36,986 nucleotides of DNA, from contig JAAFIA010000047.1 in the NCBI GenBank assembly GCA_013298545.1, forward strand, positions 1 through 36,986, given 5' to 3'. Numbering within the stretch: position 1 is the stretch's first letter; every line of letters starts with the position of its first letter. Below, piece by piece: positions 17,240-25,510 of the stretch. The notes under the pieces are model-generated. The model did no database searches and was not told where the DNA came from. It saw nothing but the letters and a program-made list of their open reading frames with translations. The stretch is from Bacteroidota bacterium. Its GTDB lineage: Bacteria; Bacteroidota; Bacteroidia; Palsa-965. The translations under genes and the position numbers were made by a program.

Positions 17240-19348
17240 ATGAAAAGAAAACTGTTCACCATCCTCAGCCTGACTGCGCTGCTCAATTTCGGTCTGCTGA
17301 GTGCTCAGAACAACCACAACCCGCATCTTGGTCCTGATGGATTCCTCCATTGCGGAACAGACGAAAACATGCACAACGTGTTTAATGAGCGCCCTGATTT
17401 AAAAGCAGATTACGAAGCTCGTCAGACAGCACTCGAAGCACAAGATGCGGAAGCGGCACAAAAAGGCTACCCGACACAACGTGAAGCCAATCAGCCTCCT
17501 GTTTACATTGTTCCTGTGGTGTTTCACATCATCCATGATTACGGCGCAGAAAATATCTCAGATGCGCAGGTTCTCGATCAAATGCGTATCCTCAACGAAG
17601 ATTACCGCATGTTGAATTCCGATATTTCGCTTGTTGTTCCTGCATTTCAAAATACAACAGCAGATTGTGAGATCGAATTTCGTTTGGCTAATGTTGATCC
17701 TAACGGCAACTGCACCAATGGTATCGACCGCATTGCTTCGCCTGAAACGTATATTGGTGATGATGGCTCAAAATTGAATTACTGGACACGCACCAAATAC
17801 CTCAACGTTTGGGTTGTAAAAACCATTTCGAGTGGTGCTGCGGGTTATGCTTATTTGCCCGGAACTGCACCATCGGCTTCTGCTGACGGCATTATTATTT
17901 TATCTACTTACATCGGAAGTATTGGAACAGGAAACCCATCAACTTCGCGCGCCCTTACACACGAAGTTGGCCACTTTTTGAATCTTTTACACGTTTGGGG
18001 AAGCACCAATCAGCCCGGTGTTAGTTGCGGCAACGACCAAGTAAGCGATACACCTGTAACTAAAGGTTGGACAACTTGCAACCTCAATGCAAACGATATT
18101 TGTACAAACAACGTTGAAGAAAACGTGCAAAATTTTCTAGAGTATTCTTATTGCTCACGCATGTTTACGCCCGGTCAAAAAACACGTATGCGCAATGCAC
18201 TGAACAGCACACCCGGACAACGCGATCAGTTGCTGGCAAACGCTAGTTCCGTTATCAACGATCCGATGAATCTTTGCGCACCAATTGCAGATTTCGGCCC
18301 TTTTGCCCCCGTCTTTGTATGCGAGGGCGGCTCAGTCAATTTTTCTGACTTGTCTTCCAACGGAGCTTCTTCAGCTTGGTCTTGGAGTTTCCCCGGTGGT
18401 ACGCCAAACAATTCAAATGTTGCTACGCCAAGCATTCAATACAACACTGCGGGTACTTACAACGTAACACTCACCGCATCAAATGCAAGTGGTTCAGATA
18501 ACATCAGCCGCACCAATCATGTCATTGTATCGCCAACAACAGCACAGTATCAAAACACAACGTTTGCCGATAGTTACGAATCGTTGGCAACGTTCAATAG
18601 CGATTGGTTTGTTTACAATCCAAGTGGAAACGCCTTCACGCGGGTAACAAACGTTGCATATACAGGATCGGCTTCCGTCAAGATGACCAATACATCTGCT
18701 ATGGCTGGACAAAAAGATGAATTGATCTCGCCAACCATCAACATGTCGCAAATCAGTTCGCCTACATTTACGTTCCGTGTTGCTTTTGCACAACGTACTG
18801 GAACAACAGATAAATTGCGTGTACTTGCGTCAACCGATTGTGGACAAACATGGACACAGCGTTACATCAAATCTGGCGCACCGCTTTCTACTACATCTGC
18901 GCAAAACGGATCGTTTACACCAACACAAGCACAATGGCGTTTGGAAACAGTATCGCTCAATTCCACCATCACTTCGGCTTCCAACGTGCGTTTCAAATTT
19001 GAATTTACGAGCGATGGTGGAAATAATTTGTACATCGACGACATCAACATTGCCGGACCATCTGGAATTGATGCGCCAGAAATGAACATCGCAAATTTCG
19101 ATGTGTTTCCAAATCCTGCGCAAGACAATACATTGGTGGCATTCAACCTCACAGAAAAAGAAAACGTTACCGTTGAGGTGCTTGATATGACAGGCCGTCG
19201 TGTAAGCCTCATTCAACAAGGCGAATTACAAGCTGGTAATTACAATTTCCCACTCATGAGCGAAGGCACATTGAGTTCTGGCATTTACATTGTTCGCTTA
19301 ATGACCGCAGATGGGCGCGCCGTTTCGCGCAAATTGGTGGTGCAGTAG
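17240..19348 (+). CDS. Secreted M43-type metalloprotease paralogue, Leu in Met-turn
   Basis: A 702-residue paralogue of the preceding gene with the same order of domains: signal peptide MKRKLFTILSLTALLNFGLL ending in SAQ, M43 catalytic domain with HEVGHFLNLLH (241-251), PKD domain (about 355-435), jelly-roll domain, and a T9SS type A sorting domain (VFPNPAQDNTLVAFN to KLVVQ). Where the paralogue has Met in NFMEYS, this one has Leu300 (NFLEYS). The conserved Met under the zinc site is thus replaced, so activity may be altered. The ATG at 17240 gives a clean signal peptide; a start at 17204 would add 12 polar residues. A good terminator follows. Confidence 0.9.
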   Translation: MKRKLFTILSLTALLNFGLLSAQNNHNPHLGPDGFLHCGTDENMHNVFNERPDLKADYEARQTALEAQDAEAAQKGYPTQREANQPPVYIVPVVFHIIHDYGAENISDAQVLDQMRILNEDYRMLNSDISLVVPAFQNTTADCEIEFRLANVDPNGNCTNGIDRIASPETYIGDDGSKLNYWTRTKYLNVWVVKTISSGAAGYAYLPGTAPSASADGIIILSTYIGSIGTGNPSTSRALTHEVGHFLNLLHVWGSTNQPGVSCGNDQVSDTPVTKGWTTCNLNANDICTNNVEENVQNFLEYSYCSRMFTPGQKTRMRNALNSTPGQRDQLLANASSVINDPMNLCAPIADFGPFAPVFVCEGGSVNFSDLSSNGASSAWSWSFPGGTPNNSNVATPSIQYNTAGTYNVTLTASNASGSDNISRTNHVIVSPTTAQYQNTTFADSYESLATFNSDWFVYNPSGNAFTRVTNVAYTGSASVKMTNTSAMAGQKDELISPTINMSQISSPTFTFRVAFAQRTGTTDKLRVLASTDCGQTWTQRYIKSGAPLSTTSAQNGSFTPTQAQWRLETVSLNSTITSASNVRFKFEFTSDGGNNLYIDDINIAGPSGIDAPEMNIANFDVFPNPAQDNTLVAFNLTEKENVTVEVLDMTGRRVSLIQQGELQAGNYNFPLMSEGTLSSGIYIVRLMTADGRAVSRKLVVQ

Positions 19349-19361
19349 TTTAAACACAGAT

Positions 19362-19402
19362 AAAAAAAGCGGCGAACTCATTACAAGTTCGCCGCTTTTT
19401 TT
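19362..19402. terminator. Strong bidirectional terminator
   Basis: GCGGCGAACT (19369-19378) pairs perfectly with AGTTCGCCGC (19386-19395), flanked by seven A on one side and seven T on the other. It serves the M43 gene on the plus strand and the convergent DUF7822-like gene (stop at 19415) on the minus strand. Confidence 0.93.
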
Positions 19403-19414
19403 ATGAGATTTGTG

Positions 19415-20023
19415 TTATTTATTATTGAAGGAATAATACAAGATATTCGTCCACCAATCGATTCCCCAAGATTCCTCCCATGTTTCTGATGCATTTTTAA
19501 GAATGCCAAAATCTTTATCGTTTACAATCCAGTCGTGCGAAAATAAATCAGGAGGATTGATATTCAAGTTAAGCAACTCATCCACACGTTTCCCAAATCG
19601 TGTCATAGCGGCCAACCATTCTACACAGTCTTTTTCCATCTCAGGCATATCGTTAGCCGAGAGTGCAAAAATTTCTCCGGCCTCCAAAAGTACATGTGTT
19701 CCTTGGTTTTCGGGTAAGGATAGAAATGCTTTTGTTTTTTCTACTTCGATATGAAATTGTTCGTGATTCTTGAGTTGCCCACTTGCGTCTAATAATTCCA
19801 GCAAGTGGATTAAACGCTCTTTTCCTTTTGCGTAATCGGCAATGATTGCTAATTTACCATCAAACAAAAAAGAACTGTGCACATATCCATTATGTGAAGT
19901 GAAAATAAACTGAGCATACGGAATATTGTAATTAAACTCCGTCAATCCATTGATGACTAATTCAGTTCTAGGAGTAGTCTTCGGATCGGAAGACAAGACG
20001 TAAAGATGAGAGCGGTTGGCCAT
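19415..20023 (-). CDS. DUF7822-like protein of unknown function
   Basis: A 202-residue protein beginning MANRSHLYV, a start shared with a group of bacterial proteins of unknown role that I recall as DUF7822. It is rich in acidic and aromatic residues, with a C-terminal ESWGIDWWTN region, and has no signal peptide or membrane segment. Immunity or toxin-neutralising roles are sometimes suggested for such proteins, but nothing here shows one. Its ATG lies 5 bases after a second copy of the truncated-ALDH gene's 3' end (20029-20077), so it is probably a former direct neighbour of that gene that became separated by the toxin-antitoxin pair. Confidence 0.55.
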   Translation of the reverse strand: MANRSHLYVLSSDPKTTPRTELVINGLTEFNYNIPYAQFIFTSHNGYVHSSFLFDGKLAIIADYAKGKERLIHLLELLDASGQLKNHEQFHIEVEKTKAFLSLPENQGTHVLLEAGEIFALSANDMPEMEKDCVEWLAAMTRFGKRVDELLNLNINPPDLFSHDWIVNDKDFGILKNASETWEESWGIDWWTNILYYSFNNK

Positions 20024-20028
20024 TTTTG

Positions 20029-20078
20029 TTAATACTTCGCACCCGAAATTCCAATGTTTTCAATCGGATGCCGTGTGG
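20029..20078 (-). repeat. Extra copy of the 3' end of the truncated ALDH gene
   Basis: This 50-base stretch matches 20659-20708 at all but four positions. On the minus strand it still reads TRHPIENIGISGAKY-stop, against TWHPIENIGTSGAKY-stop in the gene itself. The toxin gene stops at 20082, just before this copy. The pair of copies bracket the toxin-antitoxin genes as direct repeats about 630 bases apart. Confidence 0.88.
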
Positions 20079-20081
20079 ATA

Positions 20082-20360
20082 TCAATACTTTTTTGTTTTC
20101 CTGTGATGGTGAAATACTGCTAGTATGACAATCTTTTTCTGATATACACGATAAAAAACTTTGAACGGAAATTTTCGAAGTATCATTCTTCGCGTGTTTC
20201 TATTTGAATTTATACCAGCATTGGGGAACGATTGGATTGTTCCAATTGTTAAATCAAAATCATCAAGAAATTTATGTCCTAGATGAGTTTGTTCATCTTC
20301 ATACCAATCAAAAATTTGATGAATTTGCTTTGATGCTCGTTTCCCAATGAATACTTTCAT
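20082..20360 (-). CDS. RelE/ParE family toxin
   Basis: A 92-residue basic protein with the RelE/ParE fold: an N-terminal strand (MKVFIGKRASKQIHQI), two helices, and a C-terminal sheet with RKFPFKVFYRV and KIVILAVFHHHR, the His- and Arg-rich end typical of the superfamily. RelE members cleave mRNA on the ribosome while ParE members block gyrase; the two cannot be told apart here. The antitoxin gene precedes it by 42 bases, in the usual antitoxin-first order. No membrane segment is present. Confidence 0.88.
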   Translation of the reverse strand: MKVFIGKRASKQIHQIFDWYEDEQTHLGHKFLDDFDLTIGTIQSFPNAGINSNRNTRRMILRKFPFKVFYRVYQKKIVILAVFHHHRKTKKY

Positions 20361-20402
20361 CTGTTTTCTAATTATAGGTCATTTGAAAGTAAAAAAAGAA
20401 AA

Positions 20403-20648
20403 TCAAGCACTCTTTTTTCGCCTTTTCGACAAAATATTCATCTTCACTTCTTCCCAAGTATAAGCTTTACCTTTTCCACGATCCCATTCATTTATTGCCG
20501 CATCCAATTCACTCTTCTGAGCCGCATCCAATTCATCTTCATTTGCCGATTGATTTTCAAGCACAAGGTTAATCATGGAAAGCAATCGTTCATCCTCTGT
20601 TTTTTCAACAGCCGCATGAATTTTGTTTTTAAGTCGTTTGTTAGCCAT
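20403..20648 (-). CDS. Antitoxin of the RelE/ParE pair
   Basis: An 81-residue protein, MANKRLKNKIHAAVEKTEDE then a helix rich in Leu and Asn and an acidic middle. The C-terminal DRGKGKAYTWEEVKMNIL is the toxin-binding type of tail that recurs in Bacteroidota addiction modules. The start ATG at 20648 begins 10 bases after the truncated ALDH stop; the longer in-frame reading upstream overlaps that gene and is a shadow. The protein should neutralise the product of 20082-20360 and repress its own operon, as in the family. Confidence 0.8.
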   Translation of the reverse strand: MANKRLKNKIHAAVEKTEDERLLSMINLVLENQSANEDELDAAQKSELDAAINEWDRGKGKAYTWEEVKMNILSKRRKKSA

Positions 20649-20658
20649 AACAGTAAAA

Positions 20659-21543
20659 TTAATACTTCGCACCCGAAGTTCCAATATTTTCAATCGGATG
20701 CCAAGTGGTTTTAATTTCTTGTAAATCGAATATGAGGTAAGGATTTTGTGCTTGTGCGGAAGTCCAGTCGTTTTTCGTCCAATTAAAAATACGCTTGACA
20801 TTGACTGCGCCAGTTTCTTGCGTTTGCTTGATTTCTTCTGCACTATTTCCGGCCCAAACAACAGCGTTCACATCCATGTGCGAAGCCATTTGAGGAAGAA
20901 TTTCCTTCGTTTTTCCAGTTAAGATATTGATAACGCCACCCGGCAAATCCGATGTAGCCAACACTTCTGCAAACGTAATGGCAGCAAGCGGTTTTTTCTC
21001 CGCCGCAAGAACAATACAAACATTACCACCCGCAAGTATTGGGGCAATTACCGAAACTAAACCAAGCAAGGATGAGTCTTGTGGCGCAGAAACCGCCACC
21101 ACACCTGTTGGTTCAGGCACAGAAAAATTGAAATGCGATGATTGAACAGGATTCACCGAAGAAAAAATCTGTGTGTATTTATCGCACCATCCAGCATAAT
21201 AAACAAGACGATCGATAGCCTGATGCAATTCTTTTTCTGCCGCCGCACGAGTCGATCCGGTGAGGATGAGTTCTTCGATAAATTGTGCGCTGCGTCCTTC
21301 TAACATTTCTGCAATGCGGTAAAGGATTTGACTGCGGTTGTAAGCCGAACGTCCGCTCCAACCCGCAAAAGCCCCACGCGCCGCCACAACAGCATTGCGA
21401 AAATCTTTGCGCGAAGACAAGCATATATTGGCAATCACTTCGCCTTGCTTGTTCTCAAGCGGATAATAACGTCCCGATTCTGTGCGTGGAAACTGGCCGC
21501 CGATGTATATCTTATACGTTTTCAAAATGCCGATTCTTGACAT
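20659..21543 (-). CDS. Truncated aldehyde dehydrogenase-like protein (non-catalytic)
   Basis: A 294-residue protein resembling the first half of an aldehyde dehydrogenase, the NAD-binding portion (with YKIYIGGQFPRTESGRYYPL and NPVQSSHFNFSVPEPTGVVA). It lacks the catalytic Cys and the second half of the fold. It ends cleanly rather than in a frameshift, and its last residues recur at 20029-20078, so it appears to be a complete gene rather than a decayed one. The gene follows a full-length ALDH (24 bases between). Size and order match the C-terminal non-catalytic domain of ALDH16 proteins. It may help oligomerisation of the partner. Confidence 0.75.
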   Translation of the reverse strand: MSRIGILKTYKIYIGGQFPRTESGRYYPLENKQGEVIANICLSSRKDFRNAVVAARGAFAGWSGRSAYNRSQILYRIAEMLEGRSAQFIEELILTGSTRAAAEKELHQAIDRLVYYAGWCDKYTQIFSSVNPVQSSHFNFSVPEPTGVVAVSAPQDSSLLGLVSVIAPILAGGNVCIVLAAEKKPLAAITFAEVLATSDLPGGVINILTGKTKEILPQMASHMDVNAVVWAGNSAEEIKQTQETGAVNVKRIFNWTKNDWTSAQAQNPYLIFDLQEIKTTWHPIENIGTSGAKY

Positions 21544-21567
21544 ATCAAGTATTTTTTTAATTCGTAA

Positions 21568-23091
21568 TTATTTTAAATTCACATAAGGCAACAAACCATG
21601 TAAGCCACCTTCACGGCCAAATCCGCTTTCCTTATAACCACCAAATGGCGATGTTGGATCGAATTTGTTGTATGTGTTTGCCCAAACTACGCCTGCGCGC
21701 AAACGGCTGGTCATGTTGAAAATCTTTGAACCCTTATCCGTCCAAACACCCGCCGAAAGGCCATACGGCGTATTGTTTGCCTTTTCTAAAACTTCTTCCA
21801 CGGTGCGGAATGTTTGAATCGCTAAAACAGGTCCGAAAATTTCTTCCTGTACAATGCGGTGCGATTGTGAAGCATGTAAGAAAATCGTTGGCCGACAAAA
21901 ATTTCCTTTGCGCGGAACAGCGCAAGAGCTTTGCCACATTTCAGCACCCTCTTTCACACCCAGTTTTAAATAGTGATTGATTTTATCCAATTGCTCGCGC
22001 GAATTGATGGCACCGATGTCTGTGTTTTTATCCAACGGATCGCCCACGACCAATGTTTCCATGCGATCTTTCAATTTACGAATCACTTTATCGGCAATAC
22101 CTTCTTGCACAAACAAACGCGAACCCGCGCAGCACACATGACCTTGGTTGAAGAAAATACCATTGATGATGCCTTCTACCGCCTGATCGATTGGCGCATC
22201 TTCGAAAATAATATTCGCCGCTTTTCCGCCTAGCTCTAACGTGATTTTTTTGTTCGTTCCTGCAATCGCTTTCTGAATAATTTTCCCTACGTCGGTCGAT
22301 CCGGTAAACGCAATTTTATCAATATCAGGGTGCGATACGAGTGCTGCTCCCGCACGGCCATCGCCCGTAACGATGTTGACAACGCCTGGAGGCAATCCAC
22401 AATCGCGAATAATTTCTGCCAACTTCAATGCTGTGAGAGGCGTTGTTTCGGCTGGTTTCAACACAACTGTATTGCCACAGGCCAATGCAGGTGCAATTTT
22501 CCAAGCCGCCATGAGCAACGGAAAATTCCACGGAATAATTTGTCCCGCAACACCAACCGAAGTTACAGTACGATTGGGGAACGCATATTCCAATTTATCG
22601 GCCCATCCTGCATAATAGAAAAAATGTGCCGCAGCAATCGGAATATCAATATCGCGCGATTCGCGAATCGATTTTCCACCGTCCATCGACTCAATGACAG
22701 ACAATTCGCGTGCGCGCTCCTGAATCATGCGCGCTATGCGATACAAGTATTTGCCGCGCTCCGATGCAGGCATTTTGCTCCACACCGTATCGTAGGCTTT
22801 GCGCGCTGCTTTCACGGCTTTGTCAACATCAGCAGCATCGCCCAAGGCAACATCTGCCAGATGTTCTTCTGTGGAAGGGCTGTGTGTAGCCATGTATTTT
22901 CCGGCGCTTGGTTTTACAAATTCACCGTTGATAAAATGACCGTATTTTTTTTCAAGACGAATGTGGTCTTTGCTTTCTGGCGAAGGCGCGTACGACCAGC
23001 CACCCACAAAATCGAGCGTAGCTTTTTTCGTTATGGTTTTTTTAGCCGTTTGTTTGGCAACACTTTTGGTTGCTTTAGGTTTGATGGGCAT
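21568..23091 (-). CDS. Aldehyde dehydrogenase, full length
   Basis: An NAD(P)-dependent ALDH of 507 residues. It has IIPWNFPLLMAAWKIAPALA (185-204), the general base Glu286 in LELGGK and the catalytic Cys320 in NQGHVCCAGSR, with a GFG-type end FGGYKESGFGREGG. A Lys-rich N-terminal tail (about 25 residues) precedes the ALDH fold. It is 37 bases downstream of deoC, and in Bacteroidota and actinobacteria an ALDH beside deoC is common. It probably oxidises acetaldehyde, the product of deoxyribose-5-phosphate cleavage, though the substrate is inferred. It reads as one operon with deoC and the truncated ALDH. Confidence 0.9.
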   Translation of the reverse strand: MPIKPKATKSVAKQTAKKTITKKATLDFVGGWSYAPSPESKDHIRLEKKYGHFINGEFVKPSAGKYMATHSPSTEEHLADVALGDAADVDKAVKAARKAYDTVWSKMPASERGKYLYRIARMIQERARELSVIESMDGGKSIRESRDIDIPIAAAHFFYYAGWADKLEYAFPNRTVTSVGVAGQIIPWNFPLLMAAWKIAPALACGNTVVLKPAETTPLTALKLAEIIRDCGLPPGVVNIVTGDGRAGAALVSHPDIDKIAFTGSTDVGKIIQKAIAGTNKKITLELGGKAANIIFEDAPIDQAVEGIINGIFFNQGHVCCAGSRLFVQEGIADKVIRKLKDRMETLVVGDPLDKNTDIGAINSREQLDKINHYLKLGVKEGAEMWQSSCAVPRKGNFCRPTIFLHASQSHRIVQEEIFGPVLAIQTFRTVEEVLEKANNTPYGLSAGVWTDKGSKIFNMTSRLRAGVVWANTYNKFDPTSPFGGYKESGFGREGGLHGLLPYVNLK

Positions 23092-23128
23092 GCGAAAGAG
23101 TATTGAAACGCTTGATCGGCGTATGAAA

Positions 23129-24031
23129 TTAGTCTTTTGAAATGTAGTCGCTGCTTTGGTAACGACCAGTTGCTTCTTTTAAAAGTTGCAGAAGAATATC
23201 ATTGGCTAAACTACTTGCACCGAAACGAAACCAATGATTGTCGAGCCAAGCCGCACCAAGTGTTTCGCGCACCATGACCAAATTTTGTAGTGCAGCTTTT
23301 GCCGAAGAAATGCCGCCCGCAGGTTTCATACCAACCATAATTCCGGTCTCGTAATAATAATCGCGGATCGCTTCGAGCATGGTCAACGTTACAGGCGCAG
23401 TGGCTGCTGGTTGAATTTTTCCGGTCGATGTTTTGATGAAATCGGCACCCGCATACATGGCAATATCGCTTGCACGGCGCACATTGTCGAGTGTAGAAAG
23501 TTCGCCCGTTTCGAGAATCACTTTCAATCGCGCAGGGCCACACGCCTTTTTTACAGCCGCAATTTCGTCGAAAACAAAAGAATAATTGCCACGCAAAAAT
23601 TCGCCACGCGAAATAACCATATCCACTTCATCGGCACCACAATCAACCGCAAATTGTGTATCACGAATTTTTACATCCAGTGTCGATTGTCCCGCAGGGA
23701 AAGCCGTAGCCACAGAAGCCACTTTAACACCCGAATTGCCCAGTGCCGCTTTAGCCGTAGCTACAAAAGTAGGATAGACACAAACTGCTGCAACTGTTGG
23801 CAAATCAGGCAATGCGTCGTGCAAGTGCATGGCTTTGTAGCACATTTGACGCACTTTGCCTTCGGTATCTTTTCCTTCGAGCGTCGTGAGATCGATCATG
23901 TTTAAGGCCAGTTTCAGGCCAGCCACTTTCGATTCTTTTTTGATGCTTCGCGTATTCAGGCGCGCAACACGCTCTTCCACACCAACCTGATCGATGGTGG
24001 GACTTTTGCTAAAATCAGGATTGCTTTTCAC
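23129..24031 (-). CDS. deoC: Deoxyribose-phosphate aldolase
   Basis: DeoC splits 2-deoxyribose 5-phosphate into glyceraldehyde 3-phosphate and acetaldehyde. The protein is the long, DERA-like form (about 300 residues), with the Schiff-base Lys in DFIKTSTGK and the partner Lys in VGMKPAGGIS. The start is uncertain: TTG at 24055 lies inside the -7 box TAACTTTG (24053-24060), so the GTG at 24031 (KSNPDFSK after it) is preferred. It starts the deoC-ALDH-truncated ALDH series on the minus strand. To its left in the operon the toxin-antitoxin pair and DUF7822-like gene follow. Confidence 0.92.
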   Translation of the reverse strand: MKSNPDFSKSPTIDQVGVEERVARLNTRSIKKESKVAGLKLALNMIDLTTLEGKDTEGKVRQMCYKAMHLHDALPDLPTVAAVCVYPTFVATAKAALGNSGVKVASVATAFPAGQSTLDVKIRDTQFAVDCGADEVDMVISRGEFLRGNYSFVFDEIAAVKKACGPARLKVILETGELSTLDNVRRASDIAMYAGADFIKTSTGKIQPAATAPVTLTMLEAIRDYYYETGIMVGMKPAGGISSAKAALQNLVMVRETLGAAWLDNHWFRFGASSLANDILLQLLKEATGRYQSSDYISKD

Positions 24032-24052
24032 GAAAAATGTATGGTTAATGCT

Positions 24053-24060
24053 CAAAGTTA
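24053..24060 (-). promoter_or_regulatory. -7 promoter box of deoC
   Basis: TAACTTTG (24060-24053) on the minus strand fits TAnnTTTG and implies transcription start near 24046, downstream of the TTG at 24055 and upstream of the GTG at 24031. A -33 element is not clear. Confidence 0.5.
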
Positions 24061-24144
24061 AAATTTTTGAGCGATGTTTATTCTTTCAAACAAAATACAT
24101 AAAGGATTTAGATCCCGTTTATATTTACCCTTACAAAAATTCTA

Positions 24145-24309
24145 AGAGCCTGTTTAAAATTTGTTTTTGAGAATTGTTATGATGCATTTTTGTGCCAGAC
24201 GAGGCGCGTTTTGCAGGCCATAGTAGAACGACTACGGTCAAAAAACGCAACGAAGTATGGTGCAAAAAGGCGCATAACAAACTCAAAGGATGAAATTTAA
24301 ACAGGCTCT
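24145..24309. mobile_element. MITE-like long-hairpin element
   Basis: A 165-base element bounded by perfect 14-base inverted ends, AGAGCCTGTTTAAA (24145-24158) and TTTAAACAGGCTCT (24296-24309). The two halves pair imperfectly along their whole length; the centre at about 24225 is a hairpin of GTAG and CTAC around AACGA. No reading frame is present. It lies in the 300-base gap between deoC and the membrane protein gene. Similar AGAGCCTGTTTAAA-ended elements are familiar to me from Bacteroidota intergenic regions, but I cannot verify copy number. Confidence 0.7.
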
Positions 24310-24356
24310 AAATTCCGATACTTCAGAATCAATTTTATAGGGACTTTAAATAAGAG

Positions 24357-24644
24357 TTACTTTTTTAAAAACGCAAATAAGTAACGCATAGCAATAAAGC
24401 AAATAGTTATTATCAATGAACTAAATGCAAGCGAAAAAACAAGTGCCAATAAGTCAGGAAGAAAAGAACTAAAAAAGTGTGCTGAAAACGTAATGATTTC
24501 GATAGTTGCGTAAGCGTACTTAGCAAAAAATGAATTGTTTGTTCCATCCTCAAATGTCCAAGCAGGAAAGTATAACGCCATGTACACTAATGCAAGGATG
24601 ATGAATATGACAACAAATTTTATTTCAAGATCCTTTCGATGCAT
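24357..24644 (-). CDS. Small two-helix membrane protein
   Basis: A 95-residue protein with a hydrophobic segment at about residues 11-29 and a longer one at about 62-92, separated by a Phe-Ser-rich loop. It starts within the hydrolase gene (20-base overlap), so it is translationally linked to that gene. No family was recognised. Its small size, two helices and linkage to a putative lipase would fit an immunity or anchoring protein, but this is inference only. Confidence 0.6.
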   Translation of the reverse strand: MHRKDLEIKFVVIFIILALVYMALYFPAWTFEDGTNNSFFAKYAYATIEIITFSAHFFSSFLPDLLALVFSLAFSSLIITICFIAMRYLFAFLKK

Positions 24645-25419
24645 AATCGTTGATTTTTTGTTTTAATTCAGCTTCGCTCATTGAGGAAAATGAATAGATA
24701 TTCTTTAATGCATACAAAATTACTTGTGTTACGAAAAGTAGTGAATAATCATCTATGTTTGCATGTTCAATTTCTTCTCCTTTTTTATTTTTTTCACCTG
24801 TTAGATTTACATTCGTAACATTGCGGCCTTCGTTTGCATCTCCATGTGACAATATTTTGCTATAGTTTGTTTGATAGATATTCAAATTATGTTTCACATT
24901 TTCAGTAACATCGTTATTTACTGCAAAACTCGCAAACCCTTTAGCTGCATCGACGGTTATTAATAAACCAATTTGAATATTGTCTTGTTTGAAAAAGTTT
25001 AAAAACTCCATTAATAGTTGAGCACCAAAGCTATATCCATAGAGAATTAGTAAACCATCCTTTGAGTCGAAATTCTGTTTTACTAAAGAAAGAACTTCTT
25101 GATAGAGATCTTTTCCATCAAGCTCGTTTGCAATTAATGGAGAGTTTACAACTTTAATGTCTCCTTTTTGAAGAGGAATATTGTATTTTTGAGAAAGTGC
25201 GAGTTTTTCAATATTATACCCAAGTTCTTTATTTACACCATAAGCTCCCTCATTCCAGTAGTCAACACCGCCCATCAAAATTATTTTATATTTTGAAAGT
25301 GGCTTATCTGTAAATGAGTTATCTAAAGACTCATCTATAAAATTGTCTTGTATTTCATTGTCTATATATGAAGGGAAGTATTTTCCTTCCTTACCCCACG
25401 GGTTTTTAAATTTGGCCAT
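24625..25419 (-). CDS. Alpha/beta hydrolase-like protein (GYSFG)
   Basis: A 264-residue protein without a signal peptide. The nucleophile elbow GYSFG at 128-132 (Ser130) follows a strand LLILYGYSFG; a likely acid is Asp157 in LLITVDAAKG and the base His219 in EIEHANIDD, giving the order of a Ser-Asp-His lipase or esterase triad. The first 40 residues are acidic and Phe/Asn-rich. The close neighbours are the 569-aa unknown protein upstream (91 bases) and an overlapping two-helix membrane protein downstream. Lipase-type effectors can take this form, but export is not shown. The region is AT-rich. Confidence 0.65.
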   Translation of the reverse strand: MAKFKNPWGKEGKYFPSYIDNEIQDNFIDESLDNSFTDKPLSKYKIILMGGVDYWNEGAYGVNKELGYNIEKLALSQKYNIPLQKGDIKVVNSPLIANELDGKDLYQEVLSLVKQNFDSKDGLLILYGYSFGAQLLMEFLNFFKQDNIQIGLLITVDAAKGFASFAVNNDVTENVKHNLNIYQTNYSKILSHGDANEGRNVTNVNLTGEKNKKGEEIEHANIDDYSLLFVTQVILYALKNIYSFSSMSEAELKQKINDYASKGS

Positions 25420-25510
25420 AACTGTATGTTTTAAACTACAGCCGTACCGTTAAGATACGGCCATAGTCAGGATTAGAACTAAAATGAGGAATAAAAATAA
25501 TGCTGCAGCA

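Noticed and set aside
20649-20861. N-terminal extension of the antitoxin
   Set aside because: It overlaps the truncated ALDH gene in another frame, and the ATG at 20648 gives a normal-sized antitoxin.
22330-23106. A 258-codon plus-strand frame opposite the full-length ALDH
   Set aside because: It is antisense to an unambiguous enzyme gene and is Cys/Arg-rich in the way of shadow frames.
25441-25461. Hairpin GCCGTA/TACGGC between the 569-aa gene and the hydrolase gene
   Set aside because: It lacks a T-run on either strand and has a short 6-bp stem, so it is not called a terminator.
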